From Kluyvera cryocrescens NBRC 102467 (GTDB lineage: Bacteria; Pseudomonadota; Gammaproteobacteria; Enterobacterales; Enterobacteriaceae): DNA of 64,000 bases. The notes under the pieces were generated by a model that was not told the origin of the DNA, did not search any database, and worked only from the letters and a program-made list of their open reading frames with translations. Shown piece by piece: positions 10,884 to 22,380 of this stretch (within the stretch, counting starts at the first letter, position 1; the number at the start of each line of letters is the position of its first letter). Both the position numbers and the translations under genes were made by a program. Location: assembly GCF_001571285.1 (NCBI RefSeq), contig NZ_BCTM01000015.1:1-64000 (forward strand). Reading direction: 5' to 3'.

Positions 10884-11782
10884 CAGACGCTAAGCACCTG
10901 CTGGCGCAGCCAGCGATGCGCCGGATCAACCTCCATTCTCGGGTGCCACATCTGCGAGACGGTAATCGGCGGCGTTTTCACCGGCAGCGCAAAGCCCTGT
11001 AACGCGCGGCCACCGAAGCGCCTTTGCAGGCCAGCAAACCAAGAGGCGGGAACCTGCGCAATCAAGTCCGAGCACTGAGCCACCGCGATTGCCGCTGAGA
11101 ACCCCGGTACGATAGCGGCAATTTTGCGCTGCATACCATGTTCAGCCAACGCGCTATCGACCGGCCCCTGTGCTTTACCGTGGCGCGATGACACCACATG
11201 CCCATAAGCCGCATAGCCTTCAGTGCTTAGCGTCTCGGCCTGCAACAGCGGATGCCCTTGCCGCACCACCCCCATAAAATGATCCCGAAATAGCGCCTGC
11301 AGACGAATCTCCGGCCCCATTCCACTGAGCACACCAATCTCAAGATCGACCCGTCCTTCACGCAGCGGAGCCGCATCTTTCTCGGCTTTAGGGACGAAGC
11401 AGAGGCACACGCCCGGCGCAACCGCCGCCACCGCACTCATCAAACGCGGACCGAAAGTCTCGATAAACCCTTCGTTGGTACGCAGCGTAAAGGTTCTCTC
11501 CAACCCAGGTAACGTCAGCGCCGATACGGCTGGAGTCAACACCGATCGCGCCTCCATCGTCGCGCTATTCGCCCGTTGCTGAATGGCCTGCGCATGCGGT
11601 GTTAACACCATCCGCCGACCGGCACGCACCAACAGTGGGTCACCGGTCGTCGTCCGCAGTCGGGTGAGTGTCCGACTCATCGCTGAAGCACTCAATCCCA
11701 AACGGCGCGCAGCGCCGGCGACGCTGGCTTCGCTCAATAGCGCATCCAGCGCCAGCAGCAAATTGAAATCAGGTTCGTTCAT
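10847..11782 (-). CDS. LysR-family transcriptional regulator
   Basis: This 311-residue protein begins with a LysR helix-turn-helix (residues 6-65, ASVAGAARRLGLSASAMSRTLTR), close to the NodD/LeuO-like branch, followed by an effector-binding domain. It is divergent from the short-chain dehydrogenase gene, 126 bp away, which is the usual position for its target. It overlaps the neighbouring LysR gene tail to tail by 37 bp. The two proteins differ in their DNA-binding helices and are not recent duplicates. Confidence 0.9.
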   Translation of the reverse strand: MNEPDFNLLLALDALLSEASVAGAARRLGLSASAMSRTLTRLRTTTGDPLLVRAGRRMVLTPHAQAIQQRANSATMEARSVLTPAVSALTLPGLERTFTLRTNEGFIETFGPRLMSAVAAVAPGVCLCFVPKAEKDAAPLREGRVDLEIGVLSGMGPEIRLQALFRDHFMGVVRQGHPLLQAETLSTEGYAAYGHVVSSRHGKAQGPVDSALAEHGMQRKIAAIVPGFSAAIAVAQCSDLIAQVPASWFAGLQRRFGGRALQGFALPVKTPPITVSQMWHPRMEVDPAHRWLRQQVLSVCQTPDAVSFSPR

Positions 11783-11908
11783 CGTTGGCTCCGAATGAGA
11801 TAAGGCGTTTGGTGCAGGTAATCACTGTAATTGCTGCGCCTTCCGCCATCTATTGTTTACTTCTATATTTTCGACATCACGCGAGATTCGCGAACGGGAG
11901 AAAATCTT

Positions 11909-12607
11909 ATGCAGAGCAAAACCCTACTTTTGATTGGAGCCTCACGAGGCCTGGGCCACGCAATGGCAGAAACATTCGTTCAGCGCGGCTGGAAGGTGAT
12001 AGGCGCCGTGCGCGATAGCGCGCAGCATACGCCGCTGCACGCGCTGGCGGGCGAATATCCGCAGCAGGTCCACATTGAACAACTGGATATCTGTGAATCG
12101 CCTCAAATCACCGCCCTTAGCCAGCGGCTCAGCGGCCAGACGATTGATATGCTGTTCGTGAATGCCGGAACCACCAACCGCGATCCCTCACAGACCATCG
12201 GTGAAATTAGCACCGATGAGTTTATGCAGATCATGCTGACCAACGCGCTGTCGCCGATGCGGGTCATTGAGCAATTCGCGGCACAGGTCACCGCCGGGGG
12301 ATTGATTGGCGTCATGTCCTCAGGACAAGGCAGTATTGCCAACAACGAAAGCGGTCAGCGTGAACTTTACCGGGGAAGTAAAGCGGCGCTGAATATGTTT
12401 ATGCGCAGCCTGGCGGCGCGTCCGACGATGAAGGCACGACCGCTGGTGACGATGGCACCCGGCTGGATAAAAACGGCGCTGGGCGGCCCTGATGCGCCCT
12501 ATACCATTGAGGAAACCATACCGCTGCTGGTCAACGTGCTGCTGGAAAAACAGCAGCGCCCTGGGCTTGAATATCTCGACTTTCGCGGCAATACGGTTCC
12601 CTGGTAA
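11909..12607 (+). CDS. short-chain dehydrogenase/reductase
   Basis: This 232-residue cytoplasmic oxidoreductase belongs to the classical SDR fold. The cofactor loop GASRGLGHA lies at residues 9-17, the NAG motif follows strand 4, a serine sits in MSSGQGS, and the catalytic pair is in YRGSKAAL (YxxxK). The ATG at 11909 has GGGAG eight bases upstream. An earlier in-frame ATG at 11831 would add 26 residues before the Rossmann strand and is unlikely. It is divergent from a LysR gene that probably controls it. It ends 3 bp before the convergent rihC stop. The substrate is unknown. Confidence 0.88.
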   Translation: MQSKTLLLIGASRGLGHAMAETFVQRGWKVIGAVRDSAQHTPLHALAGEYPQQVHIEQLDICESPQITALSQRLSGQTIDMLFVNAGTTNRDPSQTIGEISTDEFMQIMLTNALSPMRVIEQFAAQVTAGGLIGVMSSGQGSIANNESGQRELYRGSKAALNMFMRSLAARPTMKARPLVTMAPGWIKTALGGPDAPYTIEETIPLLVNVLLEKQQRPGLEYLDFRGNTVPW

Positions 12608-12610
12608 TGA

Positions 12611-13525
12611 TCACACCGCGCGCGACAGCACCTCAGCCACCCACGTTTGGAAACCGGCAACATCCAGCCCCAGCGCCACCTGCGCGTTGGCAGGCTGGCC
12701 GAGCCGTCCTTCGATGTCCACGACGGTAGTACCCGCAGTATATTGCCCCTGAGTCTCCACGGCGACAAAACACGATTGCAGCGTAAATAACTCAGGACGT
12801 ACCAGCCACGCAATGGCGCACAGATCGTGCATCCGCAAGCCGCTTTGCATACTGCCGCTGCGATAGTGGCTAAACAACGCGTGCAGCATATTACCGGTTT
12901 TATTCAACGCAGGAAGGGACGCGAGATACTCCGGCGTCAGCATCGCCTGATTGGTCACATCCAGCCCGCACATCACAATGTCCAGACCGCTGCGGAACAC
13001 CAGCGCGGCGGCTTCCGGGTCGATAGCGATATTGAACTCCGCGTTTGGCGTAAAGTTACCGCGCCCGGCAGAACCGCCCATGATCACCAGACGGTGGATG
13101 TTAAAGCGGCATTCAGGGTATTGGGTCAGCAGCAGCGCAATATTGGTTAACGGCCCGATAGCTACCAGCGTAACTGGCTCCGGTGCCAGCATTAGTGCAT
13201 CGCGAATCGCCTGAAACGCCGGTTTTGCCAGCGGCTGGCGGCTATGTTCAACAAAGTCATACCCCTCCATGCCGGATTCACCATGCACCGATGCAGCATC
13301 GCGCAGTGGGCGAACCAGCGGTGCCGCCGCCCCCTGTGCCAACGGAATATCGGCATTCCAGAAGTGCAGCAACTGTAGGGCATTACGGGTAGTTTTTTCG
13401 ACGGAGACGTTACCCGCCACGGTGGTCATGAGCTGCAGATCCAGCTCAGGCGCAAAAATGGCGGCGGCAATTGCCGCAGCATCGTCGATGCCGGGATCGG
13501 TATCCAGGAATATTGGCAGGCGCAT
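12611..13525 (-). CDS. rihC: non-specific ribonucleoside hydrolase
   Basis: This 304-residue protein has the same length and near-identical sequence to E. coli RihC. The enzyme splits purine and pyrimidine ribonucleosides into base and ribose. The calcium-binding motif DTDPGIDD lies at residues 8-15, and the catalytic-region motif [12 protein letters not shown] lies near residue 235. I used the ATG at 13525, six bases after GGAG, rather than the ATG 39 bp upstream, which lies inside the ispH terminator stem. It follows ispH, as in E. coli. Confidence 0.96.
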   Translation of the reverse strand: MRLPIFLDTDPGIDDAAAIAAAIFAPELDLQLMTTVAGNVSVEKTTRNALQLLHFWNADIPLAQGAAAPLVRPLRDAASVHGESGMEGYDFVEHSRQPLAKPAFQAIRDALMLAPEPVTLVAIGPLTNIALLLTQYPECRFNIHRLVIMGGSAGRGNFTPNAEFNIAIDPEAAALVFRSGLDIVMCGLDVTNQAMLTPEYLASLPALNKTGNMLHALFSHYRSGSMQSGLRMHDLCAIAWLVRPELFTLQSCFVAVETQGQYTAGTTVVDIEGRLGQPANAQVALGLDVAGFQTWVAEVLSRAV

Positions 13526-13536
13526 GATTTCTCCAT

Positions 13537-13569
13537 AAAAAATGCCAGACGTTAAGCCTGGCATTTTTT
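13537..13569 (-). terminator. rho-independent terminator after ispH
   Basis: On the minus strand, AAAAAATGCCAGGC is followed by a loop and GTCTGGCATTTTTTATGG, a strong hairpin with a T-run. It ends the ribF-ispH transcript just before rihC. The T-run lies only a few bases before the rihC ribosome site, so rihC needs readthrough or a promoter here. Confidence 0.85.
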
Positions 13570-13590
13570 CACATCTGCGGGAGAATTAAT

Positions 13591-14541
13591 TTATTCGACT
13601 TCACGAACATCCACACGCAGCTCGCGCGGAACTTCAAAGACGATATTCTCTTCACGGCCTTCGAGGGTAATGGCTTCACCACCGCCCAGCGACTGCAAAC
13701 GGGCGATCACGTTCTGCACCAGAATGTCCGGCGCCGACGCCCCAGCGGTTACACCGACGCAGGCGGCATCCTTCACCCAGGCTTCCTGTATGTCCGTCGC
13801 ATCGTCAATCAGATAGGCGGCTTTGCCCATCCGCTGAGCGAGCTCGGCCAAACGGTTGGAGTTGGAGGAGTTCTTCGAGCCGACCACCAGCACGACATCC
13901 GCCTGCTGAGCGAGTAATCGTACCGCTTCCTGGCGGTTAGTGGTGGCGTAGCAAATATCATCTTTACGCGGGCCAACGATTTTCGGGAAACGCTGGCGCA
14001 GCGCGTCAATGACGTCCGACGTGTCGTCCACCGAAAGCGTGGTTTGGGTCATGAATGACAGCTTGCTTTCGTCTTTTACCGCCAACGTCAGGACGTCTTC
14101 CGGCGATTCAACCAGATACATGCCCCCTTTCGGGTTGCTGTACTGCCCCATGGTGCCTTCCACTTCCGGATGACCGGCATGGCCAATCAGAATGGACTCT
14201 TCGCCACGGCGACTGGCGCGGGCAACTTCCATATGGACTTTGGTCACCAGCGGACAGGTTGCATCAAATACCGTTAAATCCCGGCCTTTGGCTTCGTTAC
14301 GCACGGCCTGGGAAACGCCATGCGCAGAGAAGATCAGGATCGCGCCATCCGGCACCTCGCTAATCTGCTCGATAAAGATCGCGCCGCGTTCGCGCAGGCT
14401 GTCCACCACGTAGCGGTTATGTACCACTTCGTGACGCACATAGATGGGCGCGCCATAGATAGCGAGCGCATTTTCAACAATGCTGATAGCGCGGTCAACG
14501 CCTGCACAAAAGCCGCGTGGGTTGGCCAACAGGATCTGCAT
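13591..14541 (-). CDS. ispH: 4-hydroxy-3-methylbut-2-enyl diphosphate reductase
   Basis: This 316-residue protein, the E. coli length, is an iron-sulfur enzyme. It makes IPP and DMAPP in the last step of the MEP isoprenoid pathway. The three cluster cysteines are in GFCAGVDRA (Cys12), DATCPLVTK and CYATTNRQ. The start at 14541 lies one base after the fkpB stop (TAA-A-ATG), so the two genes are translationally coupled. A longer frame running back through fkpB is a reading-frame extension only. Confidence 0.98.
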   Translation of the reverse strand: MQILLANPRGFCAGVDRAISIVENALAIYGAPIYVRHEVVHNRYVVDSLRERGAIFIEQISEVPDGAILIFSAHGVSQAVRNEAKGRDLTVFDATCPLVTKVHMEVARASRRGEESILIGHAGHPEVEGTMGQYSNPKGGMYLVESPEDVLTLAVKDESKLSFMTQTTLSVDDTSDVIDALRQRFPKIVGPRKDDICYATTNRQEAVRLLAQQADVVLVVGSKNSSNSNRLAELAQRMGKAAYLIDDATDIQEAWVKDAACVGVTAGASAPDILVQNVIARLQSLGGGEAITLEGREENIVFEVPRELRVDVREVE

Positions 14542-14542
14542 T

Positions 14543-14992
14543 TTACGCCTCCAGTACCGGATCGACTTCCAGTACTTCAATATCAAAGTGAACGGTATGG
14601 TCCGCCAGCGGGTGGTTAAAATCAACCGTGATCGAGTCACCGTTAATTTCACGAACCACGCCCGGCATTTCGCTGCCATCCATTGCGGTAAACAGCATGA
14701 TTGCACCGATGGTCGGTTCGCCCGCATCCATAAATTCGCGGCGGGAGAAATACTGAATCAGGTCCGGCGTCGAGATACCAAACGCCGCATCTGGCTCCAG
14801 CGAGAAGGCTTTTTTATCCCCGGCCTTCAGGCCAAGAAGGTGCTGCTCCAGCCCTTCAGATAACGTGGCATCACCCAGACGAAACAGCGCCGGTTTGCCA
14901 TTGCTACGGGTTGACTCAGCGGTAGAGCCATCGTCGAGTTTCAGCGTGAAGTGCACCAGCACCGCGCTATTGCTTTGAATCGATTTAGACAT
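14543..14992 (-). CDS. fkpB: FKBP-type peptidyl-prolyl isomerase
   Basis: This 149-residue cytoplasmic isomerase (SlpA/FkpB) matches the E. coli protein. An FKBP fold is interrupted by an insert-in-flap domain (about residues 70-120, beginning [12 protein letters not shown]). It sits between lspA and ispH, as in E. coli. A gap of 171 bp separates it from lspA and includes an imperfectly placed hairpin at 15130-15159 (ATCCCGGAG/CTCCGGGAT). Confidence 0.95.
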   Translation of the reverse strand: MSKSIQSNSAVLVHFTLKLDDGSTAESTRSNGKPALFRLGDATLSEGLEQHLLGLKAGDKKAFSLEPDAAFGISTPDLIQYFSRREFMDAGEPTIGAIMLFTAMDGSEMPGVVREINGDSITVDFNHPLADHTVHFDIEVLEVDPVLEA

Positions 14993-15163
14993 GCAGGGAC
15001 AGCCTTTTATCTTACGACATTGGAATGACGATGATTGTTATAAGTATGACAACGTTTTCTGTGCTTTTGTTTTATCTGTATGCCCGCCGCACAATGGCTA
15101 ACGGGCAAACAGAAACAGGCTGTTTATCTATCCCGGAGTCGCGCAACGCCCTCCGGGATTATT

Positions 15164-15652
15164 TTATGCCTGCTTTTTCGGCAGGAAGCCTTCCAGCACT
15201 ACCAGCGCCGCGCCGATGCAAATGGCGGTATCGGCCAGGTTGAACGTCGCAAAGTGCCAGTCACCGACGTAGAAATCGATCATGTCGACGACGAAACCAT
15301 GCCACAGACGGTCGAACAGGTTACCCAGTGCGCCGCCAATAATCAGCGCGTAGGCGATGTTGTTGAGCTTCTGCGTCGCTTTGGAGCGATACATCAGCAC
15401 CGCCAGGATAACGCAGATCCCCACCGCAATACCGGCAAAGAACCAGCGCTGCCAGCCACCGCTGTCAGCTAGGAAGCTGAACGCAGCGCCATAGTTACGC
15501 GCATAATGCAGATTAAGCGACGGGAACAGCGACACCGTATCCCCCAGAGCAAAGTTCTGGAGGATCAGGTATTTGCTGCCTAAGTCGATAATCAGCACGA
15601 CTACCACCAGCCACAGCCAGCGCAGTCCTGTTGAACAGACAGATTGACTCAT
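15164..15652 (-). CDS. lspA: lipoprotein signal peptidase II
   Basis: This 162-residue inner-membrane aspartyl protease cleaves prolipoproteins after lipid attachment. Four transmembrane segments are visible. The catalytic aspartates lie in the conserved motifs [17 protein letters not shown] and FNLADTAI. Its ATG overlaps the ileS stop by one base (TGATG), implying coupled translation. The C-terminus (LPKKQA) is two residues shorter than in E. coli. Confidence 0.97.
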   Translation of the reverse strand: MSQSVCSTGLRWLWLVVVVLIIDLGSKYLILQNFALGDTVSLFPSLNLHYARNYGAAFSFLADSGGWQRWFFAGIAVGICVILAVLMYRSKATQKLNNIAYALIIGGALGNLFDRLWHGFVVDMIDFYVGDWHFATFNLADTAICIGAALVVLEGFLPKKQA

Positions 15653-18501
15653 CAGGCAAACTTACGTTTTTCGCCATCACCGGCGATGTTGCTTACACAG
15701 CGGCCGCAAATTTCTGCGTGCTCCGCCACCTTGCCAACGTCTTGAGTGTAATGCCAGCAGCGCGGACACTTCTCACCTTCGGCTTTATTCAGCGCCACTT
15801 TCAGACCTTTCAGCAGTTCGCTCTGCTGAGCATCAGCGGTCGCCTGCGCATAATCCGCAACTTTCGCACCGGAGGTCAACAGGACAAATCGCAGTTCTTC
15901 GCCCAGCGCGTTCAGTTTCGCCGCCAGCTCAGGTTCGGCGTACAGAGTCACCGCGGCTTCCAGCGAGCCACCGACTTTCTTGTCAGCACGCGCCTGCTCG
16001 ATAACCTTGTTCACTTCGCCACGAACCTGCAGCAGAACATCCCAGAAACCATCGTTCATGGCTTCGGATTCCGCCAGGCCAAACAGGCCTTCGTACCATT
16101 CGCCGGTAAAGACGTATTTCTCGCGAGAACCCGGCAGATAGCCCCAGATTTCATCCGCGGTGAAGGACATGATTGGCGCCATCCAGCGAACCAGTGCTTC
16201 TGCGATGTGGTACAGCGCAGTCTGGCAGCTACGACGCGCCACGCTGTCCGCTTTCGCGGTGTACTGGCGGTCTTTGATGATGTCGAGATAGAACGAGCCC
16301 ATTTCTACGGAGCAGAAGCGCATCAGGCGCTGAACCACTTCGTGGAAGTCATAGGATTCGTACGCTTTCAGGATGTCTTCCTGCGCTTCTTTCGCGCAGC
16401 CAACCGCCCAGCGATCCAGAACAACCATCTCTTCCGGTTTCACCATATCTTTTACCGGATCAAAACCGTTGAGGTTTGCCAGCAGGAAGCGCGCGGTGTT
16501 ACGGATACGACGATAGCTGTCGGCAGCACGCTTCAGGATTTCATCAGAAACGGCCATTTCGCCGGTGTAGTCGGTAGATGCCACCCACAGGCGCAGGATA
16601 TCCGCACCCAGTTTGTTCATCACATCCTGCGGAGAAACGGTGTTACCGATAGATTTGGACATCTTACGGCCCTGACCATCCACGGTGAAACCGTGGGTCA
16701 GCACCTGACGGTAAGGCGCTTTGCCTTTCATCGCCGTGGAAATCATCAGGGAGGACATGAACCAGCCGCGGTGCTGGTCAGAGCCTTCCAGATACATATC
16801 CGGCGTGTGACCGCCAAATTCAGGACGCGCATCAACCACGGAGTAGCTGGTAGAACCGGAGTCAAACCAAACGTCCAGGGTATCCGGCACTTTCACGTAG
16901 TTATCAGCGTCGTCGCCGAGGATCTCACGCGGGTCAAGATCCCACCACGCCTGAATACCGTCTTTCTCAACGTATTTAGCGACTTCTTCGATAAGTTCGG
17001 TGGTACGTGGGTGCAGCTCTTCGGTGTCTTTATGCACGAACAGCGACATTGGCACGCCCCAGGTACGCTGACGGGAGATACACCAGTCAGGACGGTTGGC
17101 GACCATCGATTCGATACGCGCTTTACCCCATGCTGGGATCCAGCCGCTCAGGTTTTCTTGCGCCAGACCATCCTGCTCGATACGGTCGATCTCTTTGAGC
17201 GACTGAATACGCAGGCCTTTCTGATCCATGCTGATGAACCACTGTGGGGTGGCACGGAAGATGATTGGCGTTTTGTGACGCCAGCAGCATGGGTAGCTGT
17301 GCTGCATTTTCTCAACGTGCAGCAGCGCGCCTTTTTCCGTCAGCAGCTCAACGATTTTATCGTTGGCTTTGAAGACGTTCACGCCGTCTAATCCTGGGTA
17401 GGTACCCGCCAGGTAAGCGCCGTCTGGGCCAACCGGGTTAGCAATCTCCAGACCGTATTTCTGGCTGATCACGTAGTCGTCAGGGCCGTGGCCACCGGCG
17501 GTATGTACCGCACCGGTACCGGCATCCAGAGTGACGTGGTCGCCCAGAATAGCCGGTACGTCGAAGCCCATGAACGGATGGGTAAAGCGCATCAGTTCAA
17601 GTTCGGAGCCTTTGACGGTACCCAGTACGGTGTAATCGCTGGCGCCGATACGCGCCATGACGCTATCGAGCAGATCTTTTGCAACGATGACAGCCTGACC
17701 GTCAATCTGCACCAACGCATACTCGAACTCAGAAGAGATAGAGATCGCGCGGTTTGCCGGCAGAGTCCACGGGGTGGTAGTCCAGATAACCAGAGAAATC
17801 GGGCCATTGACGCTGCTTGCGCCAAATTTCGCCTTGACTGCATCAGCATCAACCGCGTGGAATGCCACGTCGATAGATGGTGAGGTTTTGTCGTAATACT
17901 CAACTTCCGCTTCTGCCAGCGCAGAACGGCAGTCAACGCACCAGTGAACAGGCTTAGCGCCTTTCAGCATGTGGCCGTTGTGAATGATTTTGCCCAGCGC
18001 ACGGATGATGTTGGCTTCGGTTTTGAAGTCCATCGTCAGGTATGGGTGCTGCCAGTCGCCCAACACGCCCAGACGGATAAAGTCTTTACGCTGGCCGTCA
18101 ACCTGACCCGCAGCGTATTCGCGGCATTTCGCACGGAATTCCGCTGCCGTGAATTTCTCGCCCGGCTTACCGAATTCTTGCTCAACTTTGAGCTCAATCG
18201 GCAGACCATGGCAGTCCCAGCCTGGAACATAAGGCGAGTCATAGCCGGTCAGACCTTTGGACTTAATAATAATGTCTTTGAGAATCTTGTTTACAGAGTG
18301 ACCAATATGAATGCTGCCATTCGCATATGGAGGGCCATCATGCAGAATGAAGGTTTTTTTGCCCTTTTTCGCGGCACGAATGATGCCGTACAGGTCATCT
18401 TCGGTCCAACGCGCCAGCATTCCCGGTTCACGCTTGGCGAGATCGCCGCGCATCGGGAACCCTGTTTCCGGCAAATTCAGGGTTGATTTATAGTCACTCA
18501 T
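15652..18501 (-). CDS. ileS: isoleucyl-tRNA synthetase
   Basis: This 949-residue class I synthetase charges tRNA-Ile and edits valine; E. coli IleS has 938 residues. The ATP-binding motifs are GSIHIGHSV near residue 62 and KMSKS near residue 605. The CP1 editing domain lies between them, with [12 protein letters not shown]-terminal zinc-binding segment carries CPRCWHY and ICGRC. It is the second gene of ribF-ileS-lspA-fkpB-ispH. A 586-codon open frame on the other strand is a shadow. Confidence 0.98.
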   Translation of the reverse strand: MSDYKSTLNLPETGFPMRGDLAKREPGMLARWTEDDLYGIIRAAKKGKKTFILHDGPPYANGSIHIGHSVNKILKDIIIKSKGLTGYDSPYVPGWDCHGLPIELKVEQEFGKPGEKFTAAEFRAKCREYAAGQVDGQRKDFIRLGVLGDWQHPYLTMDFKTEANIIRALGKIIHNGHMLKGAKPVHWCVDCRSALAEAEVEYYDKTSPSIDVAFHAVDADAVKAKFGASSVNGPISLVIWTTTPWTLPANRAISISSEFEYALVQIDGQAVIVAKDLLDSVMARIGASDYTVLGTVKGSELELMRFTHPFMGFDVPAILGDHVTLDAGTGAVHTAGGHGPDDYVISQKYGLEIANPVGPDGAYLAGTYPGLDGVNVFKANDKIVELLTEKGALLHVEKMQHSYPCCWRHKTPIIFRATPQWFISMDQKGLRIQSLKEIDRIEQDGLAQENLSGWIPAWGKARIESMVANRPDWCISRQRTWGVPMSLFVHKDTEELHPRTTELIEEVAKYVEKDGIQAWWDLDPREILGDDADNYVKVPDTLDVWFDSGSTSYSVVDARPEFGGHTPDMYLEGSDQHRGWFMSSLMISTAMKGKAPYRQVLTHGFTVDGQGRKMSKSIGNTVSPQDVMNKLGADILRLWVASTDYTGEMAVSDEILKRAADSYRRIRNTARFLLANLNGFDPVKDMVKPEEMVVLDRWAVGCAKEAQEDILKAYESYDFHEVVQRLMRFCSVEMGSFYLDIIKDRQYTAKADSVARRSCQTALYHIAEALVRWMAPIMSFTADEIWGYLPGSREKYVFTGEWYEGLFGLAESEAMNDGFWDVLLQVRGEVNKVIEQARADKKVGGSLEAAVTLYAEPELAAKLNALGEELRFVLLTSGAKVADYAQATADAQQSELLKGLKVALNKAEGEKCPRCWHYTQDVGKVAEHAEICGRCVSNIAGDGEKRKFA

Positions 18502-18534
18502 CAGATTCTCGGTTCCGTATTTTTACGTAGGCAT

Positions 18535-19473
18535 TTAAGCCGGGTTTGATAGCCCAAATAACTCGCGGGCCGTTAATTCATCACGCGCAATCTGCGCCTT
18601 TAGCTCATCCAGCGAAGCAAATCGCTGTTCATTGCGTATTTTCTTACGCAGCACTACATCTATGTGGCGACCATAAAGGTCCATTACAACGTCCAGCAAA
18701 TGCACTTCCAGCTGCTGGCGAACGCCAGCAACCGTTGGACGTGTGCCAATATTGGCCACGCCCGGCAAAGGCTTATCGCCAAGCCCCATCACTTCTACCG
18801 CATACACCCCTTTTACCGGGGAGACCTGACGACGTAGCGGCAGGTTCGCCGTCGGGAAACCGATGGTGCGGCCCAGTTCATCACCGTGCACGACGCGTCC
18901 GGAGATGGTAAACGGATGGCCCAGCAGGTTTTCGGCTTGCTCGAGGTTATCCTCGGCCAGCGCCTGACGCACCGCGGTGCTGCTAATGCGTACACCGCCA
19001 TGACAGAAGGTTTGCGTACTGGTGATGTCGAAGCCAAACTCCGCACCTGCCTTCTGTAATAACAAGAAATCGCCCTGACGACCAGCGCCAAAGCGGAAAT
19101 CATCCCCAACGGCCAGGAACTGAACGCCGAGACGCTTGACCAGCAGATCGCTGATAAACGCCTGCGCGGTTAGCGCGGCAAAGCGACGGTCAAAGCGCAG
19201 GCAAACGACGTAGTCCACTCCACTTTCGGCCAGATAGCGCAGCTTTTCACGCAAACGCGTCAGGCGCGCAGGGGCTTTATCAGCCGCGAAAAGTTCCAAC
19301 GGCTGCGGTTCAAAAATCATCACCACCACGGGTAAACCTCGCGCCCTGCCTTCAGCACGTAAGCCCTGCAGTAGCGCCTGATGCCCACGATGCACACCGT
19401 CGAAATTACCAATGGTCAGTACGCACCCATGTGGTGCCTGACTGAGATTATGTATGCCGCGTATCAGCTTCAT
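18535..19473 (-). CDS. ribF: bifunctional riboflavin kinase/FMN adenylyltransferase
   Basis: This 312-residue protein converts riboflavin to FMN and then FAD. The N-terminal adenylyltransferase part has TIGNFDGVHRGHQ (about residues 20-32) and ISSTAVRQAL. The C-terminal kinase part has GFPTANLPL. The start at 19473 gives MKLIRGIHNL as in E. coli; an upstream ATG at 19518 adds 15 unlikely residues. It heads the ileS operon and is divergent from rpsT across 329 bp that carry the promoters of both. Confidence 0.97.
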   Translation of the reverse strand: MKLIRGIHNLSQAPHGCVLTIGNFDGVHRGHQALLQGLRAEGRARGLPVVVMIFEPQPLELFAADKAPARLTRLREKLRYLAESGVDYVVCLRFDRRFAALTAQAFISDLLVKRLGVQFLAVGDDFRFGAGRQGDFLLLQKAGAEFGFDITSTQTFCHGGVRISSTAVRQALAEDNLEQAENLLGHPFTISGRVVHGDELGRTIGFPTANLPLRRQVSPVKGVYAVEVMGLGDKPLPGVANIGTRPTVAGVRQQLEVHLLDVVMDLYGRHIDVVLRKKIRNEQRFASLDELKAQIARDELTARELFGLSNPA

Positions 19474-19658
19474 GTCTGGCTCAAAAGAGTGAAAATCGTC
19501 AGAGTATACCTTGTACAACAGCTCACGTTAACCCGCTATTGCACCTCGTCGCCGAAAGTGGGAATGATTTCATCGGCATCCAGCGAAATGGCAAGAAAAT
19601 ATAGTTGGGCCGGGTGATTTTTGTGCCAGAAAGACTGTATTCGTCGGCCACAAGCTGG

Positions 19659-19755
19659 TAGAATCCTGCGCCATCACTACGTAATGCAGCGTTGTCATTT
19701 TAGCGACGCTTATTTGCACAAATCCATTGACAAAAGAAGGCTAAACGGGCATTCT
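19659..19755 (+). promoter_or_regulatory. tandem rpsT promoters
   Basis: A TAGAAT -10 box lies at 19659-19664, and a TTGACA -35 box at 19727-19732 is followed after 17 bases by CATTCT. This matches the two-promoter layout of E. coli rpsT (P1, P2). The remainder of the 329-bp ribF/rpsT interval shows no gene. Confidence 0.65.
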
Positions 19756-19781
19756 CCTCGGCCTTTGAATTGTCCATATAG

Positions 19782-20066
<285 letters not shown>

Positions 20067-20089
20067 TCGCCCGCTTGTTATCAGCTTTG

Positions 20090-20119
20090 AAAAAAACCCG
20101 CTTTATGCGGGTTTTTTTA
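20090..20119 (+). terminator. rpsT rho-independent terminator
   Basis: AAAAAACCCGC, a TTTAT loop and GCGGGTTTTTTT form a strong hairpin with a T-run 24 bp after the rpsT stop. Confidence 0.93.
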
Positions 20120-20179
20120 CGTCTGTCATTTGGATATTTGACCTGCTTAACGCAGAGAATAAACAGAATGCCGGCCTGA

Positions 20180-20217
20180 TAAGCCGGAGCACTCATCGGG
20201 TGATAGGCTCCGGCTTA
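20180..20217. repeat. 11-bp inverted repeat between rpsT and nhaR
   Basis: TAAGCCGGAGC (20180-20190) and GCTCCGGCTTA (20207-20217) are perfectly complementary across a 16-nt loop. A second GCCGG lies just upstream. It resembles a REP/BIME half more than a terminator, because no T-run follows. It lies 45 bp beyond the 3-prime end of nhaR and could stabilise or end that transcript. Confidence 0.5.
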
Positions 20218-20261
20218 GCGCTGATATCAGGTTAATCAACCCCGTTGACGGCGTTTCTCGT

Positions 20262-21170
20262 TCAGCGAACGGGCTTAACGGGCTCGGCAAAAAGCGCAGA
20301 ATAATCGCGATGGCAAATACGCTGTACCGCCGGGTGCTGGATCATACGTTCGGCAAAAATCGCATGATACTCCTCCATGACGCTGTCCATTCGACCGATT
20401 TCGACGATGCTGTTATCCGCGTAAAAATCATGCGCATACAGCGTAGGCGCAACAAAAATGGCATTATGCGCCGCACCGAACGCCTTCATCAGTGCCGCAT
20501 CATCAAACTCACCCAAAATCTCCACCTTCAGCCCCTGAACGTTGAACCAGTTCAGCAGCTTGCGTCCCAGCATTGAGCGACGGCCAGGCACCAGCAGCCG
20601 ACGCTCCTCCAGGCATGCTGGGAATGGTTTCTCCGGCGGCGGATTCATGCACCAGAAGCTCACGCTGCACTCCCCAATTTTCACCGAGAACAGCCCTTCC
20701 TGCTGCGTAGAGTCAATTGGGCAATCAGAGATAATCATATCCAGCTTATGCTGACTCAACTGCTCCAGCAGCATCTCGTGCGTGGATTCGAAGCAGCGCA
20801 AATGGATTTGTTCGTCCTCTACCACCGCAGCATCCAGCACGCCGCTCACCAGCCGTTTTGACAGCGCGTCGGCCACTCCGACATCAAACAGCAGGTTTGA
20901 CTCTTTGCGATAGTTAACGATATCCAGCATTTCCTGACTCAGGGTAAACATCTTATCCGCATAGCGGAACACCAGCTCACCCAGTTCACTCGGCTCAATA
21001 CCGCGCCCTTTACGCTTAAACAGCTTGCCCTGCAGGCGCTCTTCCAGCGCCTTAATCTGCCCGGTAATAGTCTGCGGCGTGAGGTAGAGTGCCTCCGCCG
21101 CTCCGACGACCGAACCTTCCTTGTAGACATGCCAAAAGTAGTACAGATGGTTGTAATTAATATGCGACAT
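20262..21170 (-). CDS. nhaR: LysR-type activator of nhaA
   Basis: This 302-residue regulator matches E. coli NhaR. It has an N-terminal helix-turn-helix ([20 protein letters not shown]) and a sodium-responsive C-terminal domain. It activates nhaA and other genes when sodium rises. It lies 40 bp downstream of nhaA on the same strand, as in E. coli, and can be cotranscribed with it. Confidence 0.96.
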   Translation of the reverse strand: MSHINYNHLYYFWHVYKEGSVVGAAEALYLTPQTITGQIKALEERLQGKLFKRKGRGIEPSELGELVFRYADKMFTLSQEMLDIVNYRKESNLLFDVGVADALSKRLVSGVLDAAVVEDEQIHLRCFESTHEMLLEQLSQHKLDMIISDCPIDSTQQEGLFSVKIGECSVSFWCMNPPPEKPFPACLEERRLLVPGRRSMLGRKLLNWFNVQGLKVEILGEFDDAALMKAFGAAHNAIFVAPTLYAHDFYADNSIVEIGRMDSVMEEYHAIFAERMIQHPAVQRICHRDYSALFAEPVKPVR

Positions 21171-21210
21171 GCCCTGTGCTCCCCTCTCCTTTAATCATCA
21201 TTTTCGATAC

Positions 21211-22380
21211 TTACGCCGCTTGCGGCTTTAAATGCGCGCGCAGCAAGGTGTATCCCACCACCGCCGACAGCACGGAGCCCACCAGAATGCCCAGCTTCGC
21301 CCAGTTGATCAGCGACGGGTCGACGCTGCCAAAGGCCAGGCTGGCGATAAAGATAGACATGGTGAAGCCAATCCCGCACAGCAGGCCAACCGCCATGATC
21401 TGCGAGAAGTTAGCGCCCTCGGGCAGTTTAGCGAGCTTCAGCTTCAGCGCCAGCCAGCAGAAAAGGCTGATCCCCAGCGGCTTGCCGATAAACAGGCCCG
21501 CGATTATCCCCAATGGCAGCATCGACGTCAGGCCGCTGAAAGTCACACCCTCCAGCGAAACACCGGCGTTAGCAAAGGCAAACAGCGGCAGGATCATAAA
21601 GGCCACCCACGGATGCAGCACGTGCTCAAGCTGCTTCGCCGGGGATTTCCCCTCCTGCTCACGCAGCGGGATAAAGAAGCCAACGATCACACCGGCCAGC
21701 GTCGCGTGCACGCCCGATTTCAGTACCGCCGTCCACAGAACCATGCCCACCAGAATATAGATACCGGTACGACGCACTCCGCTGAGGTTAAGAATGGCCA
21801 GCACCACGATAGCCGCCGCAGCAACGCCCAGCGACAGCAGCGACAGATCGCTGGTATAGAACAGAGCAATAATCACAATCGCGCCCAGATCGTCGATGAT
21901 TGCCAGCGCCATCAGGAAAATCTTCAACGAAGCCGGTACCCGGCTGCCGAGCAGCGCCAGCACGCCTAAGGCAAAAGCAATGTCCGTAGCAGCAGGTATC
22001 GCCCAGCCGCTGCTGGCGATAGGATCCTGGGCATTGAAGGCCAGATATACCAATGCCGGTACAACCATACCGCCCAGCGCGGCAATCACCGGGAAAATAG
22101 CCTGACGGCGCGTCGCCAGCGAGCCTTGCATCAACTCACGCTTGACCTCAAGGCCAATCAGCAGGAAAAAGACCGCCATCAGCGCGTCGTTAATCCACAG
22201 CAGCATGTTTTTATTGATTTCCAGTGCACCAACGCGCAGCTGTACCGGCGTTTCCAGGAATGCATGATACAGGCCGCTGGTCGCCCCCATATTAGCCATC
22301 AACATCGCCATTACCGCGGCAATAATCAGAAGAATGCCGCCGGAGGCATCATTGTTAAAAAAGCGCTGAATATGTTTCAC
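21211..22380 (-). CDS. nhaA: Na+/H+ antiporter NhaA
   Basis: This 389-residue inner-membrane antiporter exports sodium or lithium in exchange for protons. About twelve transmembrane segments are predicted by eye. The unwound-helix and ion-binding region [11 protein letters not shown] holds Asp133. [11 protein letters not shown] holds the essential Asp163-Asp164 pair, and [11 protein letters not shown] holds the pH-sensing His225. It is monocistronic or paired with nhaR. E. coli has hokC/sokC between nhaA and dnaJ; I see no such sequence here. Confidence 0.97.
   Translation of the reverse strand: MKHIQRFFNNDASGGILLIIAAVMAMLMANMGATSGLYHAFLETPVQLRVGALEINKNMLLWINDALMAVFFLLIGLEVKRELMQGSLATRRQAIFPVIAALGGMVVPALVYLAFNAQDPIASSGWAIPAATDIAFALGVLALLGSRVPASLKIFLMALAIIDDLGAIVIIALFYTSDLSLLSLGVAAAAIVVLAILNLSGVRRTGIYILVGMVLWTAVLKSGVHATLAGVIVGFFIPLREQEGKSPAKQLEHVLHPWVAFMILPLFAFANAGVSLEGVTFSGLTSMLPLGIIAGLFIGKPLGISLFCWLALKLKLAKLPEGANFSQIMAVGLLCGIGFTMSIFIASLAFGSVDPSLINWAKLGILVGSVLSAVVGYTLLRAHLKPQAA

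Noticed and set aside
15130-15159. Hairpin ATCCCGGAG/CTCCGGGAT after lspA as a terminator
   Set aside because: On the lspA strand it is followed by AGATAAACAG rather than a T-run, and the downstream genes fkpB and ispH normally belong to the same transcript.
15631-17391. A 586-codon open frame on the plus strand opposite ileS
   Set aside because: It lies antisense to the essential, fully conserved ileS and is explained by its third-position bias.
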